64,000 bases of DNA from positions 4,085,501 through 4,149,500 of the forward strand of contig NZ_CP047146.1 of the NCBI RefSeq assembly GCF_009834125.1, read 5' to 3'. Origin of the DNA: Streptomyces sp. GS7 (GTDB taxonomy: Bacteria; Actinomycetota; Actinomycetes; Streptomycetales; Streptomycetaceae). Shown here in pieces: positions 1-10,744 of the stretch. Made by a program: the position numbers and the translations under genes. The number at the start of each line of letters is the position of its first letter. Positions within the stretch are counted from its first letter, which is position 1. The notes under the pieces are model-generated. The model saw only the letters and a program-made list of their open reading frames with translations, was not told the origin of the DNA and searched no databases.

Positions 1-153
1 GCTTCGTAGCCGGTCACGGGCCAGACTTCACGCCCGTCGCAGAGCCGCACCCGGGACAACGGTCCCTGGGCGGCGAGGGGAAGTAGCTACCAGGCGGCTC
101 GTACGGGCACGTGCGGTTCTGCGGGAAGGCGAGCACACCCGGGTCCGGCACGA

Positions 154-526
154 TCAGCCTCTCAAGCGGCGAAGGGGATCTCGCGTGCAGGCCGAGGCTA
201 GCCACCACCCTGCGGCAAACCCCGGGCACATCACGAGGTCCCGATCCAGCCGGCCGCCAGCTCCGCAGCGTTCCAGACCACGGAACCAAGGCCGTTCCCG
301 CACGCCGGGCCGACACACGCGCCCCTGGCAGAACCGGCTGCTGCCGCCTTCGACTGCAAGAGTTTCCCCGGGGGCGATCTCGGTGGCAGCTGGGAGCAGG
401 TCGGCCCAGTGGGCGAGCCCTCGTAGACCGGGTCCTCGTCCCGGATCGTGAGGGCAGCTTCCTCGGCGGCCCAGCCCTCCGCGCGCCGCCTGGGCCGTCG
501 ATGCCAACGACCAGTGGCGTACTCAT
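154..526 (-). pseudogene. Decayed universal stress protein (USP) gene
   Basis: Read leftward from an ATG at 526 the frame gives MSTPLVVGIDG, the typical start of a USP domain. After a frame change the DNA encodes WAAEEAAL, normally residues 20-30 of a USP, and this runs directly into RDEDPVY, a segment found about 100 residues into the intact USP at 38596-39483. The region between was therefore deleted and the frame was broken. The rest, down to about 154, has an open frame but no USP motif that I can recognise. The gene lies head-to-head with the intact USP at 777, the same arrangement as the pair near 39.5 kb. Bases 1-153 show no gene. Confidence 0.6.
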
Positions 527-653
527 ACAGTTCACCGCCTCACCAAGTGCACGGGCCAGTGGGCCGTGATGCGCTGCGGTGCTCGACCGTGGCACCCACC
601 GTCCCGTCCTCGTCCGCTCGCGGCACCTCGCACGGAGATCGAACGGCCGTGCA

Positions 654-667
654 GGGCCATGCGGCCC
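654..667. promoter_or_regulatory. 14-bp palindrome, DevR/OsdR-like box
   Basis: The sequence is GGGCCATGCGGCCC, with arms GGGCC and GGCCC around a 4-base spacer; the symmetry extends to CA and TG outside. It lies 110 bp upstream of the USP start at 777 and matches the family of boxes seen across the window. Binding by a DevR/OsdR-type regulator is inferred from spacing and gene content. Confidence 0.55.
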
Positions 668-776
668 TGGTGCCATCGACGGCCGGCCCATGCGCCGTGC
701 CACCCGCGCACGAGACGCTGAGGGCGAGGCGGCAGGGCGGGTCGCTGCCGCCGGAAAGCCAGGAGGCGGAGGTCCC

Positions 777-1229
777 ATGAGCGGAGAGTCGAGGGAGCGG
801 GGCCGCATCGTCGTGGGCGTCGACGGCTCGGAATCCTCGGAGGAGGCCCTGCGCTGGGCAGTGCGCCAAGCAGAGCTGACCGACAGCACCGTCGACGCGG
901 TGACGGCATGGGAGTATCCGCCGCTGTACGGATCGATCGGCTGGATCGACGCACCGCAGGAACTGGCCAGCGATATGAAAGCCGCGGCGAGCCAAGCCCT
1001 CGACCATGCCGTCAAGGAGGCCGTGGCGCCGGAGCAACAGGCCCGGATCCACAGCGTCCTGGCGTACGGCACGCCTGCCGCGGTGCTGCTCGACCAGGCA
1101 AGGGGCGCCGATCTGCTGGTGGTCGGCAGCCGCGGTCACGGAGGCTTCGCCGGCGCTCTTCTGGGTTCCGTCGGTCAGCACTGCACCCAGCACGCACCGT
1201 GCCCGGTTGTCGTCGTTCGGCGTCAGTAG
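777..1229 (+). CDS. Universal stress protein, single domain
   Basis: A 150-residue single-domain USP. VVGVDGSESS opens the fold, and the ATP-binding loop GSRGHGGFAGALLGS fits G-2x-G-9x-G-S, so nucleotide binding is expected. These cytoplasmic proteins respond to starvation, redox or hypoxic stress; the individual role is unknown. The ATG at 777 is chosen because AGGAGGCGGAGG lies just before it. The last 7 bases overlap convergently with the USP on the other strand. A close paralogue, now decayed, lies at 39704-40042. A 14-bp regulatory palindrome lies upstream at 654-667. Confidence 0.9.
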   Translation: MSGESRERGRIVVGVDGSESSEEALRWAVRQAELTDSTVDAVTAWEYPPLYGSIGWIDAPQELASDMKAAASQALDHAVKEAVAPEQQARIHSVLAYGTPAAVLLDQARGADLLVVGSRGHGGFAGALLGSVGQHCTQHAPCPVVVVRRQ

Positions 1230-2122
1230 CCGTCTTTCCGTGGCTGCGGTACGGCGATGACGGGACATTGTGCGTAGCGCAGCACGCCCTGGCTCACCGA
1301 GCCGAGCAGCAAGCCGGTGAAGCCGCCGTGCCCGCGGGTTCCCACCACCAGGCACAGGGCGTGGGCCGACGCCTTGGCGAGTTCTTCCACCGGGTGGCCG
1401 AGGACGACCTCGTGGTGCAGTTCCACTTCGGGGTAGGTCGCGGTGCGGCCTGCCACGGTCTCGGACAGGAGGCTGCGGCATTCGCTTTCCACGGTGTGCG
1501 CGTCCCGCCCACGGAACCGCTCCGGGCTCTGTACGTACACGGCTCTCAGGACGGCGCCATGCAGGGCGGCGTGCTGGAAGGCGACGTCCACGGCAGCTGC
1601 GGAGTGCGCGCTGCCGTCGACCCCGACGACGACGTACGACGGGTCCTGGGTGATGTGTTCCGGTTCGGGTACCACGACAACCGGGCAGGAGGCATGAGCC
1701 ATGACGGGTAGCGCGATGGACGCCGAAGTGAAGACTTCCTCCACCCGGCCCAGGTGACGGGAACCCAGTACCACCTCGGCGGCCTCACGGGCCTGTTCCC
1801 GCAGGACCCATGCCGGTGTGCCCTCGGCCAGCAGAGCCGAGAGCGGCACCTGCGGTTGCCGGTCCTCGACGAACGCCACCGCGCCCTGGAGCACGCGCTC
1901 GCCGGCTTCGTGCAGTGCCCGGTTCCACTCCTCCCATGACGGGTGTACTTCAGTCTTCCGGTAGCCACCGGTGGGTACTCCCTCGGCGTGGACCAGGCAC
2001 AGCGGTGTCCGGCGGCGGGCCGCCTCGTCCGCTGCCCAGGCCAGAGCCATCCGCAGGGAAGGGTCCGGGTCCACGCCGACCACGATCGGCCGGCGAACCT
2101 GGTGAACTGCTGCTGAGGCCAT
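1223..2122 (-). CDS. Universal stress protein, tandem domains
   Basis: Two USP domains in about 299 residues. The first begins IVVGVDPDPS and has a degenerate nucleotide loop (GSRHLGRVEEVF). The second begins YVVVGVDGSAHS and keeps a full ATP-binding loop (GTRGHGGFTGLLLGS). Two in-frame ATGs exist, at 2128 and 2122. GGGAG abuts the first but lies six bases before the second, so 2122 is preferred. The gene converges on the USP at 777-1229 with a 7-base overlap. It is probably a ligand-binding stress sensor. Confidence 0.9.
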   Translation of the reverse strand: MASAAVHQVRRPIVVGVDPDPSLRMALAWAADEAARRRTPLCLVHAEGVPTGGYRKTEVHPSWEEWNRALHEAGERVLQGAVAFVEDRQPQVPLSALLAEGTPAWVLREQAREAAEVVLGSRHLGRVEEVFTSASIALPVMAHASCPVVVVPEPEHITQDPSYVVVGVDGSAHSAAAVDVAFQHAALHGAVLRAVYVQSPERFRGRDAHTVESECRSLLSETVAGRTATYPEVELHHEVVLGHPVEELAKASAHALCLVVGTRGHGGFTGLLLGSVSQGVLRYAQCPVIAVPQPRKDGY

Positions 2123-2228
2123 TGCCATCTCCCTGGCTGCATTGTTTCGTCGTCCACTTCCGGAATCGCGCCGTCGACGGGGTACGGCACGACAGCCGGA
2201 CGTGAGCGCGGGAATACACGGAAGAGCC

Positions 2229-2242
2229 GGGCCAGGCGCCCC
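2229..2242. promoter_or_regulatory. Weak 14-bp DevR/OsdR-like box
   Basis: GGGCCAGGCGCCCC matches the recurring palindrome with one mismatched arm position. It lies about 107 bp upstream of the tandem USP start at 2122, within the distance range of the better copies. It is weaker than most copies. Confidence 0.3.
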
Positions 2243-2262
2243 CGCTTCCGACTGGTGACCGT

Positions 2263-2292
2263 CCTGTCCCCGCGCGGGGCTGGTGGGACAGG
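2263..2292 (-). terminator. Possible terminator of the acs-pdh-acp operon
   Basis: CCTGTCCC at 2263-2270 pairs perfectly with GGGACAGG at 2285-2292 across a 14-base loop that itself contains the palindrome CCCCGCGCGGGG. The hairpin lies 40 bp after the stop of the last gene of the minus-strand operon. There is no U-tract, which is common in high-GC actinobacteria. Confidence 0.4.
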
Positions 2293-2332
2293 CGCCTTGC
2301 CATGTTTCCGCCTTCCTTGATGGTCGCGGCCG

Positions 2333-2578
2333 TCACTGCGCGTGGGCCACGAGAAACCTGGTGCTGTCCCCAAGCGTGGTGAGGTGCGCGGTGTCCTCGT
2401 CATCGATCCGAATGCCGGTGCGCTCTGTGAGGAGCTCGACGAAGCGCAGGAAGTCGAGCGAGTCGATTCCCAACGCATCCCGGAACGTGTCGTTGGGGCC
2501 CAGGGTGGTGATGTCGGCATCCGGTACGACATCGGCCAACGACTCCTTCACGATGTCCAGTGCTTCGTCGTGTTTCAT
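2333..2578 (-). CDS. Acyl carrier protein
   Basis: An 81-residue free-standing acyl carrier protein. The phosphopantetheine attachment site is GIDSLDF, with the modified serine at residue 40. Its ATG overlaps the stop of the E2 gene by four bases (ATGA), so it is translationally coupled as the last gene of the acs-pdhAB-E2 operon. No ketosynthase or acyl-CoA carboxylase lies nearby. Known family role: carrying acyl groups as thioesters. Its role beside a pyruvate dehydrogenase is unknown; receiving an acyl group made by this operon is one inference. Confidence 0.9.
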   Translation of the reverse strand: MKHDEALDIVKESLADVVPDADITTLGPNDTFRDALGIDSLDFLRFVELLTERTGIRIDDEDTAHLTTLGDSTRFLVAHAQ

Positions 2579-3984
2579 AGCTCCTCCGGGTTCTGCAAGA
2601 GGCGGTCGACGGTGGTGAGATAGCGGGCCCCGACGGCACCGTCGGTTGCCCGGTGGTCGGCCGCGAGGGTGGCCGTGGCCACCGGCCGTACGCCGAGCAG
2701 GCCGTTGACCGCCCACGGTCGTTCGACGACCCGGCCGAAGCCCACCAAGGCCACTTGCGGTGGGTAGATCACCCCCAGGACCACCTCCACCCCTTGGTCA
2801 CCGAGGTTGGTGACCGTGATGGTGGGGTCCGACACTTCGGAGCCGCGTAGCCGGCCGTTTCGGGCGCGGTCGACCAGGTCCTTCAGTTCAGCCATCAGCT
2901 CCGGGAGTTCGAGAGCGTCGGCGTTCCGCAGAACAGGGGCGATGAGCCCGCCGCCGCGCAGGGACACCGCCACGCCCAGGCGCACCTCGTCACCGGCGGT
3001 GAAGTGGCCGTCGATCCAATAGCCGTTCAACTCGGGTACCTCTCGGGCCGCCCGGGCCGCGGCTTTGAGCAACAGGGCTGCGGGGAGAAGGCGTTCGCCT
3101 ACGGGGCAGTGGTGGTTGTGCTCGTGCGTCCAGTGCATCGCGGTGGTCATGTCGATGCTCGTGGACAGGTAGTAGTGGGGGATCTCCCGGTTGGCACGGG
3201 CCATCAGACCCGCGATGGCCTCGCGCATCCCTGTCTCCCTCCGGACCGCGGAGGGACGGGCAGGTGCGCTGCCGTCGGACTCGGGCTCGGCGGGTACCGT
3301 CGGGCCGGGAGCCGCCGCGCGGACGTCCGAGGCGCGGACGGTGCCGTCCGCGCCGGCGCCTGTCAGTCCGTGGAGATCGATGCCCAGTTCGCGGGCCAGT
3401 CTCCGCGCGTAGGGAGTGACCCGGGCGGGCGACCGCGCTGCCGCAGCGGTGCGCTGGACATCGGCACGGGTGACACGCCTGCCACGACCCGTCCCGTGGA
3501 CGGTGTCCAGGTCAATGCCCGCCCGCTCGGCGAGGTGCCGGACGAGGGGGCCTTCGTCACCGTGGCCGTGGGGGTGGTCGGCGCGGTGGCGGTCGGTGAG
3601 AGCGGCCGTCGCCGCTGGCGCCGGTTGGGGCGTTGATTTCCGCCGTGGGGATTTCCGTGCCGTCGGTCCTGCCCCCTCTGGCGTCGGCAGGCGGGGGGAT
3701 CGCGTGGGTTTCGCGGGCGCTTCCGGTTTCGTGGGTGTGCCGGCCTCCGCCCTCGGCTCGATCTGTGCGAGCGGCGTGCCCACCGGCACCGTCGTACCCG
3801 GGGGCACGAGCAGCTGCCCGATCCTGCCCGTCTCGAAGCACTCCACCTCGATCGTGGACTTCGCGGTCTCGACGACCGCGACCGGATCGCCTTTGCTAAC
3901 GGGGTCACCGGCCTGCACCAACCACTCCTGCAACGTCCCCTCGTCCATGTCGGCGCCCAGTGACGGCATCGTGAACTCGGCCAT
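2575..3984 (-). CDS. Dihydrolipoamide acyltransferase (E2 of a pyruvate dehydrogenase-type complex)
   Basis: A 469-residue E2. An N-terminal lipoyl domain occupies residues 1-78 with the lipoyl lysine at 42 (ETAKST). A Pro/Lys-rich linker follows, then two E3/E1-binding domains near 147-180 and 190-222, and a catalytic domain from about 250. The active-site motif DHRATDG lies near residue 443. Two peripheral-binding domains in one E2 is unusual; most have one. It follows E1beta with only two bases between and is coupled to the acyl carrier protein gene. No E3 (dihydrolipoamide dehydrogenase) gene lies in the operon, so a housekeeping E3 is presumably shared. The preferred 2-oxo acid is not proven; pyruvate is most likely. 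Confidence 0.9.
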   Translation of the reverse strand: MAEFTMPSLGADMDEGTLQEWLVQAGDPVSKGDPVAVVETAKSTIEVECFETGRIGQLLVPPGTTVPVGTPLAQIEPRAEAGTPTKPEAPAKPTRSPRLPTPEGAGPTARKSPRRKSTPQPAPAATAALTDRHRADHPHGHGDEGPLVRHLAERAGIDLDTVHGTGRGRRVTRADVQRTAAAARSPARVTPYARRLARELGIDLHGLTGAGADGTVRASDVRAAAPGPTVPAEPESDGSAPARPSAVRRETGMREAIAGLMARANREIPHYYLSTSIDMTTAMHWTHEHNHHCPVGERLLPAALLLKAAARAAREVPELNGYWIDGHFTAGDEVRLGVAVSLRGGGLIAPVLRNADALELPELMAELKDLVDRARNGRLRGSEVSDPTITVTNLGDQGVEVVLGVIYPPQVALVGFGRVVERPWAVNGLLGVRPVATATLAADHRATDGAVGARYLTTVDRLLQNPEEL

Positions 3985-3986
3985 CG

Positions 3987-4988
3987 TCAGTCCACCGCCC
4001 GATGCGCGGCCGCGACGATGTCGGCGGTCTGTGGGAGGGCGGCCTGTTCAAGCAGCCGTGCGTACGGGATGGGGACTTCCGCGCTGCACACCCGCTCGAC
4101 CGGCGCGTCCAGTTCGTAGAGCGAGTCCTCGGCGATCCTCGCGGACACCTCCGCGGCGAGGCTGCCGCTGCGCCATGCCTCGTCGATGACCACCGCGCGG
4201 TGCGTCCGCGCCACGGAAGCGGCGATGGCCGCGTCGTCGAGGGGCCGCAGGGTGCGCAGGTCGACGACTTCGGCGTCGATGCCGTCGGCTGCCAGTGCGT
4301 CCGCCGCGGTGAGCGCTTTCGGGAGGGAACCGCCGTAGGTGATCAGGGAGACGGCGGTGCCCGGTCTGCGTATCGCGGCGTGGTCCAGGTCCACGGGGGT
4401 GGTGCGCGGGGCCAGTTCACCGGTGGCGTTGTAGAGGCTGCCGTGTTCGAAGATCAGCACGGGGTCGGGGTCATTCAGTGCCGGGGCGAGCATGTGGCGT
4501 GCGTCCTCGATTGTCGCCGGGGCGAGCACCCGGATCCCCGGGATGTGCGCGTACCACCCTTCGAGGCTGTGCGAGTGCTGGGCCGCGAGCTGCCGGCCGG
4601 CGCCCGTCGTCATGCGGATCACGAGCGGGACGGGCAGCTGACCGCCCGACATGTGCAACAGGGTCGCGGCGTTGTTGAGGATCTGGTCGAGGGCGAGCAG
4701 GCTGAAGTTGACGGTCATGATCTCGACGATCGGCCGCATCCCGTTCAGCGCCGCGCCGATGCCCGCCCCCACGAACGCGGACTCCGACAGCGGAGTATCA
4801 CGGATCCGCTCGGGCCCGAACTCCTCCAGCAGGCCGAGGCTCACGCCGAAGCAGCCGCCGTACCGGCCCACGTCCTCGCCCATGAGGAAGACCCGGTCGT
4901 CGGCGCGCAGTGCCTCGCGCAGGGCCTCACGCATCGCCTCGCGGTATGTCGTCTTCCGCTCGTCCGGCCGGTCGGTGACCATGGTCAC
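3987..4988 (-). CDS. Pyruvate dehydrogenase E1 component, beta subunit
   Basis: A 333-residue transketolase-type beta subunit. [10 protein letters not shown] near the N-terminus, the [11 protein letters not shown] segment and EIMTVNF are hallmarks of the two-chain E1 of pyruvate or branched-chain dehydrogenases. The C-terminal half carries the transketolase C domain ([17 protein letters not shown]). With the alpha subunit it decarboxylates the 2-oxo acid using thiamine diphosphate and acylates the E2 lipoyl group. Its start overlaps the alpha subunit stop by four bases, indicating coupled 1:1 synthesis. Confidence 0.92.
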   Translation of the reverse strand: MTMVTDRPDERKTTYREAMREALREALRADDRVFLMGEDVGRYGGCFGVSLGLLEEFGPERIRDTPLSESAFVGAGIGAALNGMRPIVEIMTVNFSLLALDQILNNAATLLHMSGGQLPVPLVIRMTTGAGRQLAAQHSHSLEGWYAHIPGIRVLAPATIEDARHMLAPALNDPDPVLIFEHGSLYNATGELAPRTTPVDLDHAAIRRPGTAVSLITYGGSLPKALTAADALAADGIDAEVVDLRTLRPLDDAAIAASVARTHRAVVIDEAWRSGSLAAEVSARIAEDSLYELDAPVERVCSAEVPIPYARLLEQAALPQTADIVAAAHRAVD

Positions 4989-6009
4989 CTCACCTCCGAG
5001 GGAGCACTGGTGACATACCGCAACAGGTTGCCGACCGGCTCCTCCGGCGCCCGCTCGGCCGCGTCGACGGCGGCGTCGATCTCTTCGGTGATCCGGCGTT
5101 CGATCTCGGCGAGCTTCGCCTCGACCGGCTCGGCGTCCTCACGCATGCGGTCCGTGAGCCGGGCAATCGGGTCGCGCGTCTTCCACTGCTCGATCTCCGC
5201 CTTGTCGCGGTAGCGGTCCGGGTCGTACATGGAGTGGGCGCGGAAGCGGTAGGTGCGTATTTCGAGGAAGCGCGGTCCGCCGCCGCCCCGGATGCTTTCG
5301 GTGGCCCGGCGGGCGGCCCGCTCGACGGCTTCGACGTCCATGCCGTCCACCGCCCACGCCGCCATGCCGTAGGAGGCGGCACGCAGGGCCAGGTCGGTCT
5401 GCGCCTCGTGCCGTTGCAGGGCCGTGCCCATGGCGTACAGGTTGTTCTCGCACACGAACAGCAGCGGCAGACCCCACAGGGCGGCCAGGTTCGCCGTCTC
5501 GTGGAACTCGCCCTCGGCGTAGGCGCCGTCGCCGAAGAAGCAGCAGGTGACACGGAAATGCCCGCGCATGCGGTCGGCCAGCGCGAGCCCCGCGGCCAGC
5601 GGGAGTCCGCCGGCGACGATCGCGTTGCCGCCGTAGAAGCGGCGGCCGGTGTCGAAGAGGTGCATGGACCCGCCGCGGCCCCCGCTGCACCCGGTGGCCT
5701 TGCCGTACATCTCGGCCATGACGGCCTCGGCCGGGAGACCGCGGGCCAGCGCGTGGCCGTGCTCGCGGTAGGTGGAGACCACCGCGTCCTCGGCGGTCAG
5801 GGCTTCGTTGACGCCGACGGCGACGGCCTCTTCACCGATGTAGAGGTGGACGAAGCCGCGGATCTTGGCGGCGCTGTACAGCTCGACGCAGCGCTCCTCG
5901 AAGCGCCGGATACGCAGCATGGCGTGCAGCAGTTCGCCGCGGTGTTCGGCCCGGGCCGCCTCGGTCGCACCGATCGTGGCCTTGCGCTTGCGGGTGCCGC
6001 GGACGGGGG

Positions 6010-6013
<4 letters not shown>
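4985..6013 (-). CDS. Pyruvate dehydrogenase E1 component, alpha subunit
   Basis: A 342-residue alpha subunit with the thiamine diphosphate/Mg2+ motif beginning [12 protein letters not shown] and ending CENN. The phosphorylation-loop region [14 protein letters not shown] is typical of Pdh[12 protein letters not shown] matches the active-site channel of pyruvate-type E1. Start and stop both overlap their neighbours by four bases (ATGA). The operon order acs, E1alpha, E1beta, E2, acp suggests that acetyl-CoA formation from acetate and pyruvate is co-induced under stress. Confidence 0.93.
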
Positions 6014-7803
<1,790 letters not shown>

Positions 7804-7865
7804 CGCGGTTCCCTCCGGCGCCTCGCGCCATCTCCAGGATCACGGAACCCGCCGCTGCGCGCATG

Positions 7866-7879
7866 GGGCCGAAGGGCCT
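7866..7879. promoter_or_regulatory. DevR/OsdR-like box upstream of the acs-pdh operon
   Basis: GGGCCGAAGGGCCT is almost identical to the box at 18304. It sits 63-76 bp upstream of the acs-like start at 7803, between that gene and the stop of the next minus-strand gene, so it most likely serves the acs-pdh-acp operon. Confidence 0.6.
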
Positions 7880-7959
7880 GGGGCAGGGGCCGGCCAGACC
7901 GCCAGTGGGATGTGCCCTCAGGGCGCTGTGCCCACCGGCTCTGACGGATGTCGTACCCG

Positions 7960-8418
7960 TCACGGGACGTCGGCCAGCGACGCCGTGCCCCGTTCGTTGC
8001 CGCTGTGTGGGTGCCCTTTCAAGAGCCGACCGGTCACCAGCTCGGGGGCGATCCGGATGAAGGCGTCCTCCGCCACGGCCACCCACGAGCGGAGCCCGAC
8101 CGCACGCAGCCGTTCCTGCTCCCTCCGGTCAGCGACCAGCGTGGCTCGCCCGATCACGATGACGCTCCAGCCCGACTGCGCGGCCTCGTCGAACCAGTCC
8201 GCTTCGAAAGCCACGACGGCACCGTCGACGGCGTGTGCCATACGTGACATGGCCGACGTCCGGAGTACCACTGCGTGATCTTGATCCAGAGAGAAGTTGA
8301 CCGGCAGGACGGCGGGCAGCGCCTCGTGCGTGTACACGATGCGCCCGATGGGCACCAGCGTCAGAAAGCGCAGGCACTCCTGCTGGTCCAATTGCCGAAG
8401 GCCGTCCTCCCACTGCAT
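7960..8418 (-). CDS. Pyridoxamine 5'-phosphate oxidase-fold (flavin-binding split barrel) protein
   Basis: 152 residues of the PNPOx-like split-barrel family. Residues 1-25 (LDQQECLRFL, IGRIVY) and the following AVLPVNFSLD segment match small flavin- or F420-binding members, and GWSVIVIGRATLV is the typical central strand. Such proteins bind FMN, F420 or heme and carry out or sense redox reactions; the cofactor cannot be read from the sequence. A box at 8455-8468 lies immediately upstream. A related fold is fused to an XRE domain at 32134-32856. Confidence 0.82.
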   Translation of the reverse strand: MQWEDGLRQLDQQECLRFLTLVPIGRIVYTHEALPAVLPVNFSLDQDHAVVLRTSAMSRMAHAVDGAVVAFEADWFDEAAQSGWSVIVIGRATLVADRREQERLRAVGLRSWVAVAEDAFIRIAPELVTGRLLKGHPHSGNERGTASLADVP

Positions 8419-8454
8419 GCCCTCATCGTGTGCGCACCGTGCTGGCGCGGCGTT

Positions 8455-8468
8455 GGGCCGATGGTCCT
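8455..8468. promoter_or_regulatory. DevR/OsdR-like box
   Basis: GGGCCGATGGTCCT closely resembles the box at 39637 (AGGCCGATGGCCCT). It lies 37-50 bp upstream of the flavin-barrel gene start at 8418. The 8419-8743 intergenic region holds this box, the one at 8642 and no gene that I can support. Confidence 0.5.
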
Positions 8469-8641
8469 CGCCTTTAGGGCAGGTCGGGCCGTCCCCGCGG
8501 GGCCGTACGCCGCACGCCTGGCCTTGTCCACGTCGGCCGGCACCTCAAGCGGTGATCCTCTACACGGCGACCGGCTGCGTCTTGGCACTCGCCTTTCGCC
8601 AGCTTGTCCACTGCCCGTTCGCCGTTGCTCCCCGCTCCTTT

Positions 8642-8655
8642 GGGCCAAGGGGCCC
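8642..8655. promoter_or_regulatory. DevR/OsdR-like box, perfect arms
   Basis: GGGCCAAGGGGCCC has perfect GGGCC and GGCCC arms with a 4-base spacer, 88-101 bp upstream of the USP start at 8744. Confidence 0.6.
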
Positions 8656-8743
8656 TGTCGCCGGCCGAACGGCGACAGCACGCTGGAAGGGAGGGAACGT
8701 GCTCGTTTCCCGCTCCGACTCGCGGCACGAGGGAGGCAACCGT

Positions 8744-9616
8744 ATGCACCGCGTCGTCACTGTGGGCCTCGACGGTTCGGTCGAGAGCCTGGCGGCAGCA
8801 CGCTGGGCCGCCGAGGAAGCCGCCCGTCGCCGGCTCACGCTGCGCCTGCTGCACGCCTGGCCCATGCTCGCGCCGGAGGCCGTGGAGATGCCTCCCGAAG
8901 CGGATCAGAACTACTGGGCGAAGCTGATCGTGCACGACGCCCACGCGGAAATCCGCGAGCACTACCCGGATCTCCCCGTCGTCGACGACCTGGTCGCATC
9001 GGACGCCGAGACCGCCCTGCTCAGCGCGTCGGCGCAGTCCCAGCTGCTGGTGCTCGGATCACGCGGACTTTCCGCCGCCGCAGGCTTCTTCCTGGGCGAC
9101 ACCGCTATGGAGATCGTGGCCCGGGCGGAACGGCCGGTGGCCCTGGTGCGCGCCGGCATGCGCCCGGTCCCGGATTCCGCTCGCCGTGCCGGCGGAGTGG
9201 TGGTGGTAGGGGTCAGCCTGCATGGGCGGTGCGACGACTTGTTGGAGTTCGCCTTCGAGTCCGCTGCCGTGCGCGATGTGCCCCTGCACGCCGTTCACGG
9301 AAGAAGCCTGCCGGTGGAGACGTATGCGCCGTGGGCCATGAATCCCGACGTCATCGAAGAGATCACGGAGGAAGCCCGGCGACGCCTGGACGAGGCACTC
9401 CGCTCGTGGTGCGAAAAGTTCCCCGGTGTGCGGGTGGTCGACAGCGTACTGCTGCAGAGTCCCGCCCGGGCCGTCGCACAAGCGGCCACGGCCGCCGATC
9501 TGCTGGTGCTCGGACGACGCAGGCAACGGCCCACCCTGGCACCACGGCTGGGCAATGTCGCGCACGCCGCGGCACACCACGCGTCGTGCCCCGTCGTCAT
9601 CGTTCCCCACGACTGA
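8744..9616 (+). CDS. Universal stress protein, tandem domains
   Basis: 290 residues with two USP domains. Domain 1 starts VVTVGLDGSVES and has a near-consensus loop (GSRGLSAAAGFFLGD). Domain 2 starts VVVVGVSLHGR and its loop is altered (GRRRQRPTLAPRLGN), so it probably does not bind ATP in the usual way. The ATG at 8744 follows GAGGGAGG. Paralogues of the same subtype lie at 32912-33775 and 27960-28811. Upstream is a perfect regulatory palindrome. Confidence 0.9.
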   Translation: MHRVVTVGLDGSVESLAAARWAAEEAARRRLTLRLLHAWPMLAPEAVEMPPEADQNYWAKLIVHDAHAEIREHYPDLPVVDDLVASDAETALLSASAQSQLLVLGSRGLSAAAGFFLGDTAMEIVARAERPVALVRAGMRPVPDSARRAGGVVVVGVSLHGRCDDLLEFAFESAAVRDVPLHAVHGRSLPVETYAPWAMNPDVIEEITEEARRRLDEALRSWCEKFPGVRVVDSVLLQSPARAVAQAATAADLLVLGRRRQRPTLAPRLGNVAHAAAHHASCPVVIVPHD

Positions 9617-9695
9617 AGAACCCGGGACCGGTCCAGTCGCGATGGCCTGTGGTCGTCCCGCCATGCGCGCTCCGACGACCCCTGGCGGTCAGTGG

Positions 9696-10463
9696 TCAGC
9701 GTGCCTCGCCCGGCCGTTGGGTCTCGGGGCCGGTGGCCCACGCGAGGGCGTCGTCGAGTTCGTCGTATGCGAAGCGTCGCACGTCGGCGTGGACGAAGTG
9801 GTTCGCCAACTGGGGCACCAACGCGGCGACCTTGCCGTCCGCCGCCAGCGCGATCCTTTCGACCTTCCGGCGGTGATCGCGGATGAACCGTGCATGGCGG
9901 ATCAGGCTGCCGATGTTCTCCCAGCCGGGAAACTCGCGCGTATGGATGACGACGCCGGCCAACGCGTCGTGGGTCCGCAGCCAGTTGTCCGCGGTCGCGG
10001 CCAACGCATCGAAGTCCTGGGTACGCAGCGGGTGTTGGACTTCGACGACCAGCACACGGGAGTCGGTCAGGAGCCGGTGGGCGATGCCGGGGCTCTCGGG
10101 AAGCGAGACCAGCCACTGCAGGGCCTCGTCGCGTTCCCGGGTGCTGAAGACGTGCACGGGGCAGGGCATCACGAAGCGCGTCAATCGGGTCGTCCCACGG
10201 ATCCAGCGCGCATCGCTGACCACGGCGCAGCCCTCGCACAGCCGCATCGCACTGGGGGCGATCTTGAGGTCTTCCCAGCCGGCGGCCGGCGTGAACGACC
10301 GGAACTCCGGCCCGATCTCGCACAGGACCCGAAGGCGGCGCCCCTCCCTGCGCGCGTCTTCGACGAGTGGCTCGACCACGGTCTCGTAGTCGCTCTTCGA
10401 CACGGTCCCGATCGCTTTCACCACGTCGATGCCTGCCGGCGTTTCCCTGGTTCTCTGCAACAT
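9696..10463 (-). CDS. Hypothetical protein, possibly two SpoIIAA/STAS-like halves
   Basis: 255 residues without a signal peptide or membrane segments. Two regions, about 15-115 and 130-240, look like repeated alpha/beta units of the SpoIIAA-like (DUF3478-type) fold: DYETVVEPLVEDARREGRRLRVLCE in the first resembles the typical opening of that fold, and the second contains IALAADGKVAALVPQLANHF. The ATG at 10463 follows GGAGGAACCTC. It diverges from the stomatin-like gene. The family assignment is tentative and no function is claimed. Confidence 0.6.
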   Translation of the reverse strand: MLQRTRETPAGIDVVKAIGTVSKSDYETVVEPLVEDARREGRRLRVLCEIGPEFRSFTPAAGWEDLKIAPSAMRLCEGCAVVSDARWIRGTTRLTRFVMPCPVHVFSTRERDEALQWLVSLPESPGIAHRLLTDSRVLVVEVQHPLRTQDFDALAATADNWLRTHDALAGVVIHTREFPGWENIGSLIRHARFIRDHRRKVERIALAADGKVAALVPQLANHFVHADVRRFAYDELDDALAWATGPETQRPGEAR

Positions 10464-10671
10464 GAGGTTCCTCCCTCCGTACGAGAGCGACGGGACTCGC
10501 GCGGGCGTGGAACGTCGTACGGCGCCGCTCATTCGGAGCTTCGCCCTGTGTTCCAGTATTCCGCTTTCGTGGGCTCGCGCAGCCAGTCGAAGTCGAAGGG
10601 CGCGAGCCCCTTCTCCCGCGCCCGAGCCGGTCGGGCGGGGCCGGAATCCGGTCAGATCGACCCCGGGCCCA

Positions 10672-10685
10672 GGGCCGGAGGGCCC
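10672..10685. promoter_or_regulatory. DevR/OsdR-like box, perfect arms
   Basis: GGGCCGGAGGGCCC lies 60-73 bp upstream of the stomatin-like start. The box is in the divergent region shared with the gene starting at 10463. Confidence 0.6.
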
Positions 10686-10744
10686 AAGCGTCAACGAACC
10701 GAAGCCCGGCACTGTGGAGCACGAGCCTCACGGAGGTGGGCGCC

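Noticed and set aside
14..1072. 352-codon minus-strand frame across the left edge
   Set aside because: Most of it is the shadow of the USP at 777-1229 and is Arg/Pro-rich; only the short MSTPLVVGIDG part is meaningful and is reported as a relic.
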